64,000 nt of DNA from JANLQX01 sp031418775 (GCA_031418775.1 JANOJN010000308.1:6060-70059); one strand, 5' to 3'. Shown: positions 41,139-50,953, counted from the first letter of the stretch. The notes: generated by a model not told the origin, from the sequence alone. Numbers and translations: made by a program.

Positions 41139-43400
41139 ATGACCAACACGTTCGCCCGCCAGTTCGGCGGCATCATCGGCCGAGACGAGCGCGATTCGAC
41201 ACCCCAATGGCCCGAGCCGCCGCGACCTCCCGAAGGTGCGCCAAATGTGGTGGTGATCCTCTTCGACGACGTCGGGTTCTCCGACTTCGGGTGCTATGGC
41301 TCGGAGATTGCCACGCCGAACATCGACGCCCTTGCCGCCGGCGGTCTGCGGTACTCGAACTTCCACACCACGGCGCTCTGCTCGCCAACGCGTGCGTGTC
41401 TGCTGACCGGCCGCAACCACCACTCGGTCGGAATGGGCGGACTTGCCAACTGGGACCTCGGATACCCGGGGCATCGCGGCCGTGTTGCCCACAGCGCGGC
41501 GACGCTCGGTGAGATGCTCCACCCGCACGGGTACAACACCTTCGCCGTGGGGAAGTGGCATCTCGCTCCGGTGAGCGAGATCTCGATGGCGGGCCCGTTC
41601 GACGAGTGGCCTCTGCAGCGCGGCTTCGACCGGTACTACGGCTTCCTCGAAGGTGAGACCAATCAATGGAAGCCGGAGCTCACGGAGGACAACCACCACA
41701 TCGAGGTACCCGATCGCGCCGGCTACCACCTGACCGAGGACCTCGTCGACCAGTCGATCCGATTCATCACCGACCAGCAGAGCGCCGCGCACGGCAAGCC
41801 GTTCTTCCTCTACCTGGCGTTCGGGGCGTGTCATGCTCCGCATCACGTGCACCGAGAGTTCATCGACAAGTACGTGCCCGTCTTCGAAAAGGGCTGGGAC
41901 TCGACCCGCGACGAACGTCTTGAACGGCAGAAGGCAATGGGTCTCGTGCCGATGTCGACCGAATTGCCGCCACGCAACTCCGGAGTCAAGGCATGGACCG
42001 AACTGGGTGACGATGCGCGTCGTTTCGCCGTGCGTCTGCAGGCGGCATACGCAGGGATGCTGGAACACACCGACCGCGAGATCGGCCGGCTCATGGCTTT
42101 CTTGCAACACCGAGGTCTGGTCGACAACACGCTGCTCATGGTCCTGGCAGATAACGGCGCAAGCCAGGAGGGCTCACCGCTCGGCACAGTCAACGCGTCG
42201 AAATACTTCAACCAGGTGCGCGATGACCTCGAGTCGTCGCTCCCGCATCTCGATGCGATCGGCGAGGAGCATCTCAACAACAACTATCCGTGGGGCTGGG
42301 CCATGGCCGGTAACACGCCGTTCAAACGCTACAAGCAGAACACCCACGGTGGCGGGGTCCGCGACCCGCTGGTCGTGCACTGGCCTTCGGGGATCGACGC
42401 GCCGATGCGCGGCGGCGTGCGGCCGCAGTTCCACCACGTGAGCGATCTCGCCCCGACGATCCTCGAGATGATCGGTATCGAAGCTCCGGACGTCGTGCGA
42501 GGCGTCGAGCAGCAGCCGATCGAAGGAACGAGTCTTGCCTACACGTTCGCCGGTCTGCCCGAGGAACCCACCCGTAAGCGCACGCAGTACTTCGAGATGC
42601 TCGGTCATCGTGGCATCTGGCACGACGGGTGGAAGGCCGTTGCGTTCCACCGACCGGGGACGCGGTTCGAGGAAGATCAATGGGAGCTGTACCACCTCGA
42701 CCTCGACCCCAACGAGATGCACGACCTGGCGAACGACGAACCCGACCTGTTGCGAGCGATGATCGATCTGTGGTGGGCCGAGGCCGGGACTCACCACGTC
42801 CTCCCGCTCGATGGACGGCCCAGTCGATTCGTCGGAGCGCACAACATCCATACCGCCGACCGACTGCGTTTCGAGTTGTGGCCCGGATCGGCCCACATTC
42901 CTACCGACGCCGGGCCGGAACTCGTCGGTCGATCGAGCACCGTTACCGCGTACGTCACCTTGGGAGAAGAAGTCGCAAACGGCGTGCTGTTCGCCGCCGG
43001 TGATGCCAACTCCGGACTCTCGTTGTTCATGCGAGACGGGTATCTGATCCACGACTACAACTGCCTCGGGGAGCATTTCGAAGTGCGAACTCCTTCACCG
43101 GTCCCCGCCGGTGACCACGAACTCACATATCGCTTCGCTCACACCAGCCGCGGCGGCCCCGGCACCGGCATCCTTCTCGTCGACGGTGTCGAAGCTGCAC
43201 GGTCGACCTATCCGAGAACGCTCCGGGGTCGCGTCTCGTTCGAGGGCATCGACGTCGGCTGCGATCGACTCGTCGCCACCGGTCCCTATGCGGCGCCGTT
43301 CCCGTTCGACGCCTACCTCGATCGCGTCGTGATCGAACTCGCCCCCGAGGCCGACCTCGACCCCGAAGCTCGCCTCGCGTCCGACCTTGCCCGTCAATGA
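41139..43400 (+). CDS. Arylsulfatase-type sulfatase, first of a tandem pair
   Basis: 753 aa. VVVILFDDVGFSDFGCYG supplies the metal-binding Asp pair. CSPTR at residues 81-85 is the CxPxR motif whose Cys becomes formylglycine, followed by ACLLTGRNHHSVG. VGKWHLAP carries the conserved Lys/His. A C-terminal beta domain begins after about residue 560, where the related arylsulfatases also have one. No signal peptide is visible, so it appears cytoplasmic. The start is the ATG at 41139. The next gene encodes a paralogue, and the activating FGE follows on the other strand. Confidence 0.92.
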   Translation: MTNTFARQFGGIIGRDERDSTPQWPEPPRPPEGAPNVVVILFDDVGFSDFGCYGSEIATPNIDALAAGGLRYSNFHTTALCSPTRACLLTGRNHHSVGMGGLANWDLGYPGHRGRVAHSAATLGEMLHPHGYNTFAVGKWHLAPVSEISMAGPFDEWPLQRGFDRYYGFLEGETNQWKPELTEDNHHIEVPDRAGYHLTEDLVDQSIRFITDQQSAAHGKPFFLYLAFGACHAPHHVHREFIDKYVPVFEKGWDSTRDERLERQKAMGLVPMSTELPPRNSGVKAWTELGDDARRFAVRLQAAYAGMLEHTDREIGRLMAFLQHRGLVDNTLLMVLADNGASQEGSPLGTVNASKYFNQVRDDLESSLPHLDAIGEEHLNNNYPWGWAMAGNTPFKRYKQNTHGGGVRDPLVVHWPSGIDAPMRGGVRPQFHHVSDLAPTILEMIGIEAPDVVRGVEQQPIEGTSLAYTFAGLPEEPTRKRTQYFEMLGHRGIWHDGWKAVAFHRPGTRFEEDQWELYHLDLDPNEMHDLANDEPDLLRAMIDLWWAEAGTHHVLPLDGRPSRFVGAHNIHTADRLRFELWPGSAHIPTDAGPELVGRSSTVTAYVTLGEEVANGVLFAAGDANSGLSLFMRDGYLIHDYNCLGEHFEVRTPSPVPAGDHELTYRFAHTSRGGPGTGILLVDGVEAARSTYPRTLRGRVSFEGIDVGCDRLVATGPYAAPFPFDAYLDRVVIELAPEADLDPEARLASDLARQ

Positions 43401-43428
43401 ACGCCTTCACGTGAACAACGGAGCCCCT

Positions 43429-45735
43429 ATGTCCACCCCTGATTCGGTTCGCCGACCGACAACGCCGCCCGCCGCACCCATTGTGGCCCGCACCCGCCGG
43501 GAGTCGACGCCGGCGTGGCCCGACCCGGTGCTGCCGCCACCCGGCTCGCCGAACGTCGTGGTCATCCTCCTCGACGACCTCGGGTTCTCCCATCTCTCCT
43601 GCTTCGGGTCGGTGATCGACACTCCGAACTTTGATCGTCTTGCCGCGAAGGGACTTCGCTACACGAACTTCCACACGACGGCGCTGTGCTCGCCGACACG
43701 CGCCTGCCTCCTCACCGGCCGCAACCACCATTCCGTTGGAATGCGGGCGCTCTCCAACTTCGATGATGGCTTCGACAACATGCGAGGGCGCATCACGGCT
43801 GCCGCGGCGACCATTGCCGAGGTTCTCAATCCGGTCGGCTACTCGACGTTCGCCGTCGGCAAGTGGCACCTTGCGCCGATGCGTGAAGCATCGGCGGCCG
43901 GACCGTTTGGTGACTGGCCGCTCGGGCGCGGCTTCGATCGGTACTACGGATTCCACCAGGGTGAGATGGACCAATTCCATCCCGAGCTCTATCAGGACAA
44001 CGCGTTGACGGATCCGCCGGCCACACCGGAGGAGGGCTACCACCTCACCGAGGACCTCGTCGACCGCGCCATGCTGATGATCCGTAACCAGCACTCACTC
44101 GTGCCTGAGCGGCCGTTCTTCCTCTACCTCGCGCCTGGCGCTATGCACGCGCCCCATCAAGCGCCGGACGACTATCTGGCGCGCCAACGCGGTCGCTTCG
44201 ACGAAGGCTGGGATGTCATCCGCCAGCGTGTCTACGAACGCCAGCTCGCCGCCAGCATCATCCCGCCCGGCACGCAGCTGGCGCCACGCAACACGGGCGT
44301 CGAAGCGTGGAGCGAACTGAGCCCCGACGCGCAGCGTCTTGCCTGCCGCCTGCAAGAGGCATTCGCCGCAATGCTCGAACACACCGACGCCCAGATCGGC
44401 CGGCTCCTCGCCGAGCTCGACCGCCTGGGCATCGCCGAGGACACCATCGTGTTCGCGATGAGCGACAACGGCGCGTCGCAAGAGGGCGACACGATGGGCA
44501 TCTGCGACACGTTCCAGTACTTCAACGGTCTGAAGCCGACCGTCGAGCAGGGCATCGCCCGTCTGGGTCAGATCGGGACCCGGCGGTCGAACAACAACTA
44601 CCCGATCGGCTGGGCCCAGGTCGGCAACACACCCTCGAAGCGCTACAAGCAGGATACCCACGGAGGCGGTGTGCGCGACCCCCTCATCGTGAGGTGGCCG
44701 AAGGGCATTCCCGCCGACTCGGTCGGTGGCATCCGCCGTCAGTTCCATCACGTCATCGACATCGCCCCGACCATCTACGAGCTCCTCGGCCTGAGCGTGC
44801 CGACGTCGGTGAAAGGCGTCGCCCAGAAGCCGGTCGAGGGCACCAGCCTCGCCTACTCCTTCTCTCCGGAAGCCGCCGACGCGAACGCCGTGCCGACGAT
44901 GAAGGCGTCGCAGTACTTCGAGATGCGCGGGCATCGGGCGATCTGGGCCGAAGGTTGGAAAGCCGTTTCGTTCCACCGTCCCGGAACGACGATCGACGAT
45001 GACGTCTGGGAGCTCTATCACCTCGACGCGGACTTCTCCGAGTGCGACGACCTCGCCGATGCCGAGCCACAGCGACTGCGTCGTCTCGTCGACCTCTTCT
45101 GGACCGAGGCCGGACGCTACGGGGTGCTTCCCATCGAAGATGATCGCGGCAACCTGTTCGGCGGTCACTCCACTCCAGGGACCCCGGCCGCGCGTCATAC
45201 GTTCACGTACTATCCGCCGATCGACCGCATCCCGCCCGATGGTGCTCCGGCCCTCGGAACTCGGTCGTGGACGGCGACGTTCGACCTGGTCCGCTCGTCG
45301 GCCGGCGAGGTCGGGGCGCTGCTGTCGTACGGGACGGTCAACAACGGGCTCGTTGTCTACCTCGATGCCGATGGTCACCTGGTGTACGACCACAACGCGT
45401 TCACCGTTCACACGGTCACGCGTTCATCGGAACCGGTGCCGGTCGGAACGTCCTCCGTCTCGGTCCGGCAACGCCGGGTTCGAGGTGGCCCCGCCCAGAC
45501 CGAGTTGCTCTTCGGCGACGACGTCGTCGGCACCGGCGTCATTCCCTTCGTCCCGGCGATGATCTCGCCGGTCGGCATCGACCTCGGTCGGAACCTCTCG
45601 GGGGTGAGCGACGCCTACGCCCGGCCTTACGAGTTCACCGGACGCATCGAACGCGTGACCATTGCGACGGTGCCGGCGCTGCGCCGCGATGAGGAGCTCG
45701 CGATCCAACTCGCCGCGGCCATCGCCACGCAGTAG
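43429..45735 (+). CDS. Arylsulfatase-type sulfatase, second of a tandem pair
   Basis: 768 aa, similar to the preceding sulfatase along its whole length (shared blocks include FHTTALCSPTRACLLTGRN, FAVGKWHLAP and RYKQDTHGGGVRDPL). CSPTR is at 87-91 and VVVILLDDLGFSHLSCFG supplies the metal Asps. The two probably arose by tandem duplication and then diverged in the N-terminal and substrate-facing loops. The ATG at 43429 has GGAG 5 bases before it; a GTG at 43411 is an alternative. No signal peptide. The gap to the first gene is 28 bases, so they form an operon. Confidence 0.92.
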   Translation: MSTPDSVRRPTTPPAAPIVARTRRESTPAWPDPVLPPPGSPNVVVILLDDLGFSHLSCFGSVIDTPNFDRLAAKGLRYTNFHTTALCSPTRACLLTGRNHHSVGMRALSNFDDGFDNMRGRITAAAATIAEVLNPVGYSTFAVGKWHLAPMREASAAGPFGDWPLGRGFDRYYGFHQGEMDQFHPELYQDNALTDPPATPEEGYHLTEDLVDRAMLMIRNQHSLVPERPFFLYLAPGAMHAPHQAPDDYLARQRGRFDEGWDVIRQRVYERQLAASIIPPGTQLAPRNTGVEAWSELSPDAQRLACRLQEAFAAMLEHTDAQIGRLLAELDRLGIAEDTIVFAMSDNGASQEGDTMGICDTFQYFNGLKPTVEQGIARLGQIGTRRSNNNYPIGWAQVGNTPSKRYKQDTHGGGVRDPLIVRWPKGIPADSVGGIRRQFHHVIDIAPTIYELLGLSVPTSVKGVAQKPVEGTSLAYSFSPEAADANAVPTMKASQYFEMRGHRAIWAEGWKAVSFHRPGTTIDDDVWELYHLDADFSECDDLADAEPQRLRRLVDLFWTEAGRYGVLPIEDDRGNLFGGHSTPGTPAARHTFTYYPPIDRIPPDGAPALGTRSWTATFDLVRSSAGEVGALLSYGTVNNGLVVYLDADGHLVYDHNAFTVHTVTRSSEPVPVGTSSVSVRQRRVRGGPAQTELLFGDDVVGTGVIPFVPAMISPVGIDLGRNLSGVSDAYARPYEFTGRIERVTIATVPALRRDEELAIQLAAAIATQ

Positions 45736-45748
45736 AACGTTCTGCCGC

Positions 45749-46702
45749 TCAGCGCGCGACGCGGAACCCGACGTTGCCGGAACTGCTGTCGACCGTGGAA
45801 CCCATGCGAGCGCCGGCGCGATACCTGCGGCAGTACGAATCGTGGCAGAGGTACGACCCGCCCTTCATGGTACGAGCGATGTGGGTTCCTGCGGCGTCGC
45901 CGGCCGGCTTCGCCGCGAGCACGTCGGTGGTGAACACATCGGCCGTCCACTCCCAGACGTTGCCGAGCATGTTGTGGAGGCCCCACGGGTTGGGATCGAA
46001 GGCCGTGACCGGGCAGGTGGATGCGAATCCGTCTGCGCCGGTGTTCGACGAGGGGAACGCGCCCTGGAAGACATTCATGTGGTGGACCCCGCCCGGCTCC
46101 AGATCGTCGCCCCATGGCCAGTGCGTCGACGTGCCCGCCCGAGCTGCGTACTCCCATTCCGCTTCGGTCGGCAGCCGCTCGCCGGTCCACGACGCATAGG
46201 CAACCGTGTCGTCCCACGAGACGTGGACCACCGGGTGATCGCCGCGCCCGTTCAGATCACTGCGCGGCCCTTCCGGACAACGCCATGACGCGCCAAACAC
46301 TTGACGCCACCATGGTGCCGCGGCCGCTCCCCTCGTATCCGGGAAGTCGTCCGGGAGCAGTCCGCCGAACACGAAGGACCACTCGAATCGCTCCGCCGAG
46401 GTCACCCATCCGGTGGCCTTGATGAACGCCGCGAACTCGTCGTTGGTCACGGCGGTGGCGCTGAGCTCGAATGGTGCCACCGTGACCGGCCGGGCGATCT
46501 CTCCGTCTTCGAGATAGCCGAGCGTTCGGCCCTCGCCCATCGAGAACGTTCCGCCCGGCAGGGCGATGAGTCGCGTCAGCGGCGCTGGGTGGCGCTTCTC
46601 GAACGTGTCGGCCGGTCCGTTCTCTGGCTCGGAGCGCGACGACGCGGGTCCGGCGGTCAGGCGGTCCGGCGAACAGCACGCGTGATTATCCGAGGCACCC
46701 AT
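45749..46702 (-). CDS. Formylglycine-generating enzyme (sulfatase maturation)
   Basis: 317 aa, aerobic FGE. It oxidises the CxPxR Cys of sulfatases to formylglycine with O2 and copper. GGTFSMG opens the fold and GGSYLCHDSYCRRYR carries the active-site Cys pair (Cys286 and Cys291), which separates real FGE from FGE-like EgtB proteins. LPTEAEWEYAARAG and GNVWEWTAD are family blocks. The CC pair near the N-terminus is usual in actinobacterial FGEs. It converges with the sulfatases, 13 bases apart, and is the obvious activator of both. The start is the ATG at 46702, 11 bases after a TAGAGT; a TTG two codons earlier is possible. Confidence 0.93.
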   Translation of the reverse strand: MGASDNHACCSPDRLTAGPASSRSEPENGPADTFEKRHPAPLTRLIALPGGTFSMGEGRTLGYLEDGEIARPVTVAPFELSATAVTNDEFAAFIKATGWVTSAERFEWSFVFGGLLPDDFPDTRGAAAAPWWRQVFGASWRCPEGPRSDLNGRGDHPVVHVSWDDTVAYASWTGERLPTEAEWEYAARAGTSTHWPWGDDLEPGGVHHMNVFQGAFPSSNTGADGFASTCPVTAFDPNPWGLHNMLGNVWEWTADVFTTDVLAAKPAGDAAGTHIARTMKGGSYLCHDSYCRRYRAGARMGSTVDSSSGNVGFRVAR

Positions 46703-46814
46703 GAGCAACCCGGACTCTACCTATGCTCCGCCGTCGTCTCTCCCATACGGGGAGAAGCAACAGTTGGTGACGGCGTCGCTCCTGGAGCGACTGGGTGCTC
46801 GATGGAGCCGGGGC

Positions 46815-47765
46815 CTAGCGAAACTCGATCGGCGAACGAGTGGTGCGATCGACCGTCAGGGAGAAGATGTCGGGGCGGTTGTAATGGCCGGCGACATCGA
46901 GAACGCGGTGGTCTGCCGCTGCTCGACCGACATCGATGTCGGCGAAGAGGATGCCGTGCTTCTCGTGGAGGGGACCGGCGACGATGTCCCCTCCCGGAGC
47001 AACGACCACGGACTCACCCGGGTTGAGCCATTCGACGCTCTGGTCGAAAACTTCTTCTCGACCGGGGAATTCCGGCGGAACGTCGGCCGTTCGCAATGAG
47101 CATCCCGAGCCGATCACCCAACAGCGACCTTCCTTGGCGATGTGCTGCATGCTGGCGATCCAGGTGTCCCCGGAGTCCCACGTGGATGCGACGTAGATCT
47201 CGACGCCTTCTGCGTAGAGCGCGAAACGCGCCAGGGGCATGTAGTTCTCCCAGCAGATCAGGCCTCCGAGCCGACCGAAGGAAGTCTCGACGACACGAAG
47301 GCCGCTGCCGTCTCCTTGGCCCCAGACCATGCGCTCGGGATTCGTCGGCACGAGCTTTCGGTGGCGGTTGAGGATGCTTCCGTCTGCGCCGATCGTGACC
47401 AGGGTGTTGTACAGCGTCGCTCTGCTGAAGTGGCCATCGCGCTCGTGGATGCCGATGACGACCACGACACCTCGCTCGGCTGCGGCGTCGCGCATCGGCT
47501 GCAGGTCGTCGCCCGAGAGATCGACGCTGTTCTCCAGCAGGATCCGATGGATCTCGCTGGTCCGTGCATAGTCGGCACCGGGCCGAAGAGACCAGATCCA
47601 AACCGGGTATCCGGGCACGTACGTCTCGGGGAAGACGATCAACGCGGCTCCCGCGTCGGCGGCCTCGTGTAGGTGCCCGACCGCAGACTTCATGGTCGCA
47701 TCACGGTCGAGCAGAACCGGCGGGTGTTGGACAACCGCCACCTTCACTGATGGAGAGGAGTTCAT
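46815..47765 (-). CDS. Nitrilase-family hydrolase
   Basis: 316 aa. The Glu-Lys-Cys triad is visible: Glu47 in IVFPETYVPGYP, Lys137 in RHRKLVPT, and Cys171 in GGLICWENYMPL. The CWEN context and length fit true nitrilases (nitrile to acid and ammonia) rather than amidases. The start is at 47765, with a GAAAGGAAA ribosome site a few bases upstream. It stands alone; the 252-base gap upstream shows no promoter or riboswitch I recognise. Confidence 0.88.
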   Translation of the reverse strand: MNSSPSVKVAVVQHPPVLLDRDATMKSAVGHLHEAADAGAALIVFPETYVPGYPVWIWSLRPGADYARTSEIHRILLENSVDLSGDDLQPMRDAAAERGVVVVIGIHERDGHFSRATLYNTLVTIGADGSILNRHRKLVPTNPERMVWGQGDGSGLRVVETSFGRLGGLICWENYMPLARFALYAEGVEIYVASTWDSGDTWIASMQHIAKEGRCWVIGSGCSLRTADVPPEFPGREEVFDQSVEWLNPGESVVVAPGGDIVAGPLHEKHGILFADIDVGRAAADHRVLDVAGHYNRPDIFSLTVDRTTRSPIEFR

Positions 47766-48017
47766 TGTTTCCTTTCGGCTGTGGAACGCGGAGAGCGCGG
47801 ACCCGATCGATCACGTTGAAGCGCGACACGTGCAGGTTGCATCGAAGCAGTCCTGGGAGGGTGTGTCCAGCGAGTCGGCCGTACGCCAATCACGCACCGA
47901 GTGGTGCGATTGCGAGAGGTCATGCCCACGGCAACGACTCCTCGCGAGGAATTGGCGGGGTTACGCGACGAGACGAGACGTGGGTGGTCCAGCCCATCAG
48001 CAAGAGCTCCGGTTGGA

Positions 48018-48383
48018 CTACTCGGGCTGGTTGAGCTCGATGAGGTTCCCCGATGGGTCCCGCACGAAGGCCTGGTAGCCGGCGCCCGGAAGGGTCAGGC
48101 CGGCTTTGCGCACCGACACACCGTGGGCCTCGATGGTCGCGACTGCGGAGTCGAGGTCGGCGACCAGTGCCGCGAAGTGTTGGCGCACCGGCGCAAGATG
48201 GCCGTCTTCGACGCCCAGGTGCAGCTGGCTCGTGCCGAGCTGGAACCATGCCCCTTCGACCGTGAAGTCAGGTCGCTCGATCTCGATGAGACCGAGCACG
48301 TCACCGTAGAACTGCCGTGCGGCGGCCAGGTCGACTCGGCGCTGACATCCGTTCGGTCGAAGCGCGCTCAGGGCTTGCGCCAC
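48018..48383 (-). CDS. Glyoxalase/VOC-superfamily protein, N-terminus uncertain
   Basis: About 121 aa from the GTG at 48383, which overlaps the end of the methyltransferase gene. AAARQFYGDVLGLIEIE, WFQLGTSQLHLGVE, and GYQAFVRDPSGNLIELNQ are the standard betaalphabetabetabeta blocks. The first strand, usually LHHVxL with a metal His, is not visible; the sequence instead reads LSALRPNGCQRRVDL. A frameshift near the 5' end or loss of that strand is possible. The role is unknown. Confidence 0.7.
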   Translation of the reverse strand: MAQALSALRPNGCQRRVDLAAARQFYGDVLGLIEIERPDFTVEGAWFQLGTSQLHLGVEDGHLAPVRQHFAALVADLDSAVATIEAHGVSVRKAGLTLPGAGYQAFVRDPSGNLIELNQPE

Positions 48384-49129
48384 ACCGAGACGTGCGTTGA
48401 CGAGTCGTCGACGAATGAACTGCGGTGCCAGTCGGCCCAGCGTGACTCGAACCTCAACCCGGCGAGCTCCGCCATCAGATCGAGCTCCGACGGCCACACG
48501 TACCGAAACGCCCCCGACACGGTTTGCACCCGATCACCGTCGATGAAGTAGTGGTGTGAGAGGAGGATCTGATTCACGCGATCGACGAATTCATCAAAGC
48601 CGAGATGGTGCGGAGACACATCGAACGCGCGGATCGATTCCCCCGATGCCAGTCCGTGAAGGTTCGGCACGATGTTCTCGATCACGAAGCAGCCGCCGGG
48701 AGCGAGATGAGCGGCGGCATTCCGAAAGCACGCGACCTGCTGTTGCTGGGTGCGGAGGTTTCCGATGGTGTTGAAGACGAGGTAGACGACGGTCGCATCG
48801 GAACAGACCTGGGTCTCCGTCATATCGCCGAGAGTCACGAGAACCTGCTCGGCACCTTTCTTCTTCCGGAGTTCAGCGAGCATCGGCTCCGAGAGGTCGA
48901 TCCCGAACACGAGCGTCCCGGTCGCGGCGAGGGGGAGCGCGATCCGTCCGGTCCCTACGGCGAACTCCACTGCTGGTCCATCGCCGGCCAACTCGGCCAG
49001 TACGTTCACTGCGGGGACAACGGCTTGCGCGCTGAATCGGTCAGTCATGGTGTCGTAGTTGGTGGCGACCGACGCTTTGAGATGCTCGTCGGGCCAGGAG
49101 AGGAAGTCCGGGTTGGGCATGGCGTTCAT
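48368..49129 (-). CDS. Class I SAM-dependent methyltransferase
   Basis: 253 aa. Motif I reads VEFAVGTGRIALPLAATG, motif II GIDLSEPMLAELRKK, and the acidic motif LVTLGDMTE. AHLAPGGCFVIENIVP is the post-motif block. No substrate is indicated. The ATG at 49129 heads a two-gene unit with the glyoxalase-like gene, overlapping it by 16 bases. Confidence 0.88.
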   Translation of the reverse strand: MNAMPNPDFLSWPDEHLKASVATNYDTMTDRFSAQAVVPAVNVLAELAGDGPAVEFAVGTGRIALPLAATGTLVFGIDLSEPMLAELRKKKGAEQVLVTLGDMTETQVCSDATVVYLVFNTIGNLRTQQQQVACFRNAAAHLAPGGCFVIENIVPNLHGLASGESIRAFDVSPHHLGFDEFVDRVNQILLSHHYFIDGDRVQTVSGAFRYVWPSELDLMAELAGLRFESRWADWHRSSFVDDSSTHVSVWRKP

Positions 49130-49220
49130 CGTCGCACCGTGTGGCTGACTGGGCTGAGGAATTCACGGTCACGGCGCCTGCTGCTCTGATCCGAGCTCAG
49201 GCATCTGCTTCATGCCCGGT

Positions 49221-49940
49221 CTACGTGGTCGCACCTGCAGCCTCGAGGATCGCGATCATCGCCCTGTAGCCGCGTGAGCGAGCGTGGGCGAGTGGCGTGA
49301 CGCCGTTGCCGTCGGCGATGCCGATGTCCGCTTCGGCCTTCACGAGCGTCGATACCACCGCGGTGTGCCTCGGTCCGCCGTCACCGAGGATGATCGCTTC
49401 GAGCAGTGCGGTCCACTGAAGGTTGTTGACGTGGTCGAGGGGAGCCCCGGCCGTGACCAGCACGCGCACCGCCTCGATGTTGCCGAGGTGTGACGCCGCG
49501 ATGAGCGCGGTGCCGTCGTATCGGCTCGTGACGTTGGTGGCACGACCGCCGTATCGCAGCGCCACGCGGATCGTCTCGGGATCATTGGCGACCGCAGCGA
49601 TCGTGATCACGTCGTAGCGGTCACGTTCGAGACGGTTGGGGTCGGCCCCACTCTTCAGAAGAAGGGCCAGCGTCTGGCGACGCTTGAAGTGCGCCGCGAT
49701 ATGCGCCGGAGTGCGTCCGTACGCGTCGGTGGCGTTGGGGTTCGAACCTCTCCCGAGGAGGCGCCTGGTCGTGGTGAGATCGCCTGCGGCGGCGGCGGCG
49801 AAGAGCCCTCGATAGGCGTTTACTTCGGTCGAGGAGGGGATCACTTGTCCATCGGCAGGGATCGATGCACCGGCGATCCCGAGTGCCGCGACCAACACGA
49901 CCCCAATGGCCGATTGGACGACGCGGCGTGGTGAGCGCAT
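49221..49940 (-). CDS. Secreted ankyrin-repeat protein
   Basis: 239 aa. An N-terminal signal (RRVVQSAIGVVLVAALGIAGASIPADGQ) is followed by five or so ankyrin repeats, for example DAYGRTPAHIAAHFKRRQTLALLLKSGADPN and DGTALIAASHLGNIEAVRVLVTAGAPLDH. Exported ankyrin proteins are often periplasmic partners of an enzyme or transporter. No partner is evident here. The start is the ATG at 49940, exactly 7 bases after a TAGCGT element. Confidence 0.85.
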   Translation of the reverse strand: MRSPRRVVQSAIGVVLVAALGIAGASIPADGQVIPSSTEVNAYRGLFAAAAAGDLTTTRRLLGRGSNPNATDAYGRTPAHIAAHFKRRQTLALLLKSGADPNRLERDRYDVITIAAVANDPETIRVALRYGGRATNVTSRYDGTALIAASHLGNIEAVRVLVTAGAPLDHVNNLQWTALLEAIILGDGGPRHTAVVSTLVKAEADIGIADGNGVTPLAHARSRGYRAMIAILEAAGATT

Positions 49941-49946
49941 CCGACA

Positions 49947-49952
49947 ACGCTA
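49947..49952 (-). promoter_or_regulatory. -10-like element for the ankyrin gene, leaderless
   Basis: TAGCGT on the minus strand ends 6 bases before the ATG at 49940. There is no ribosome-binding site between them. Confidence 0.45.
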
Positions 49953-50085
49953 CGGGCTTCCGCGACGCTCCGACGCCTTACTGCCATCGCTCAGTCCAGC
50001 TACGCCAGCCGAGCACCCAACCTCCCCCCGCAATGCCGAATGTCGGGATGACCTCGTGCTCTCCTCGTGGTGACAGAGTGGCGTC

Positions 50086-50943
50086 ATGACGAACGACATG
50101 GTGATCCGGCCGGTGGCGCCCGCATGTGGCGCGGAGGTCGTCGGGGCCGACCTCATCACCATGCCCGACGAAGCGTTCGGTCAACTCCACCATGCGCTCG
50201 CCGACCATGGCGTCCTCTTCATCCGCGACCAGCACCTCACCCCGGAACAGCAGCTCGACGTCACGCGTCGCTTTGGTCCCATCCTCCGTGTGCCCTACAT
50301 CAAGCACCTCGATGCGTACCCCGACATCATCGCGGTGTTGAAAGAGGCCGACGAGAAGAAGATCTCGACCTTCGGCGGCACGTGGCACTCCGACTTCTCG
50401 TTCCTCCCGGAACCGCCGAGCCTCACGCTGCTCTATGCGATCGAGCTGCCCGACGTTGGTGGCGACACCCTTTGGGCGAGTCAGTATGCGGCCTACGACG
50501 CGCTGTCCGACGGGATGAAGGCGCTGATCGATCCGTTGCGGGCCATTCAAACCGCATGGCCGCACGGCACGAAGGGGCCGGGCGCCAACGCCGCCACGAG
50601 CAAGTCGATCGGCATGGTGCGCAACGACCCGTCCGCCGACCGTGAGATCTCCCAGCCCGTCGTGCGGGTGCACCCGGTCACCGGGCGCAAGGCGCTGTTC
50701 GTCAACCCGGTCTACACCCAACACTTCGAATCGATGACCGAAGAGGAGTCACGGCCGTTGCTGCAGTTCCTGTTCGCCCACGCCACGAAAGCGGAGTTCA
50801 CCTGCCGCCTCCGATGGGAGCGGGGAACGTTGGCGATCTGGGACAACCGATGCCTGCTGCACCTGGCCATCAACGACTACGACGGAAGCCGTCGGCTGCT
50901 GCACCGCACCACGGTGTCCGGAGAACAGCCCGTCGGGGGGTGA
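50086..50943 (+). CDS. TauD/TfdA-family Fe(II)/2-oxoglutarate dioxygenase
   Basis: 285 aa. The iron ligands are His101 and Asp103 (WHSDFSFLPEP) and His259 (CLLHLAIND); Arg270 would bind 2-oxoglutarate. LFIRDQHLTPEQQLDVTRRFGP and ELPDVGGDTLWASQYAAYDAL are typical of the TauD group. Members hydroxylate sulfonates, aryloxyacetates or amino acids; the substrate is unknown. The start is the ATG at 50086. A CAGAGT 6 bases before the start may be a weak leaderless promoter. Confidence 0.88.
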   Translation: MTNDMVIRPVAPACGAEVVGADLITMPDEAFGQLHHALADHGVLFIRDQHLTPEQQLDVTRRFGPILRVPYIKHLDAYPDIIAVLKEADEKKISTFGGTWHSDFSFLPEPPSLTLLYAIELPDVGGDTLWASQYAAYDALSDGMKALIDPLRAIQTAWPHGTKGPGANAATSKSIGMVRNDPSADREISQPVVRVHPVTGRKALFVNPVYTQHFESMTEEESRPLLQFLFAHATKAEFTCRLRWERGTLAIWDNRCLLHLAINDYDGSRRLLHRTTVSGEQPVGG

Positions 50944-50953
50944 AGCGCAGCCG

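Noticed and set aside
49736..49756. GGTTCGAACC, resembling a tRNA T-arm
   Set aside because: Lies within the ankyrin gene coding sequence (minus strand) and no cloverleaf fits.
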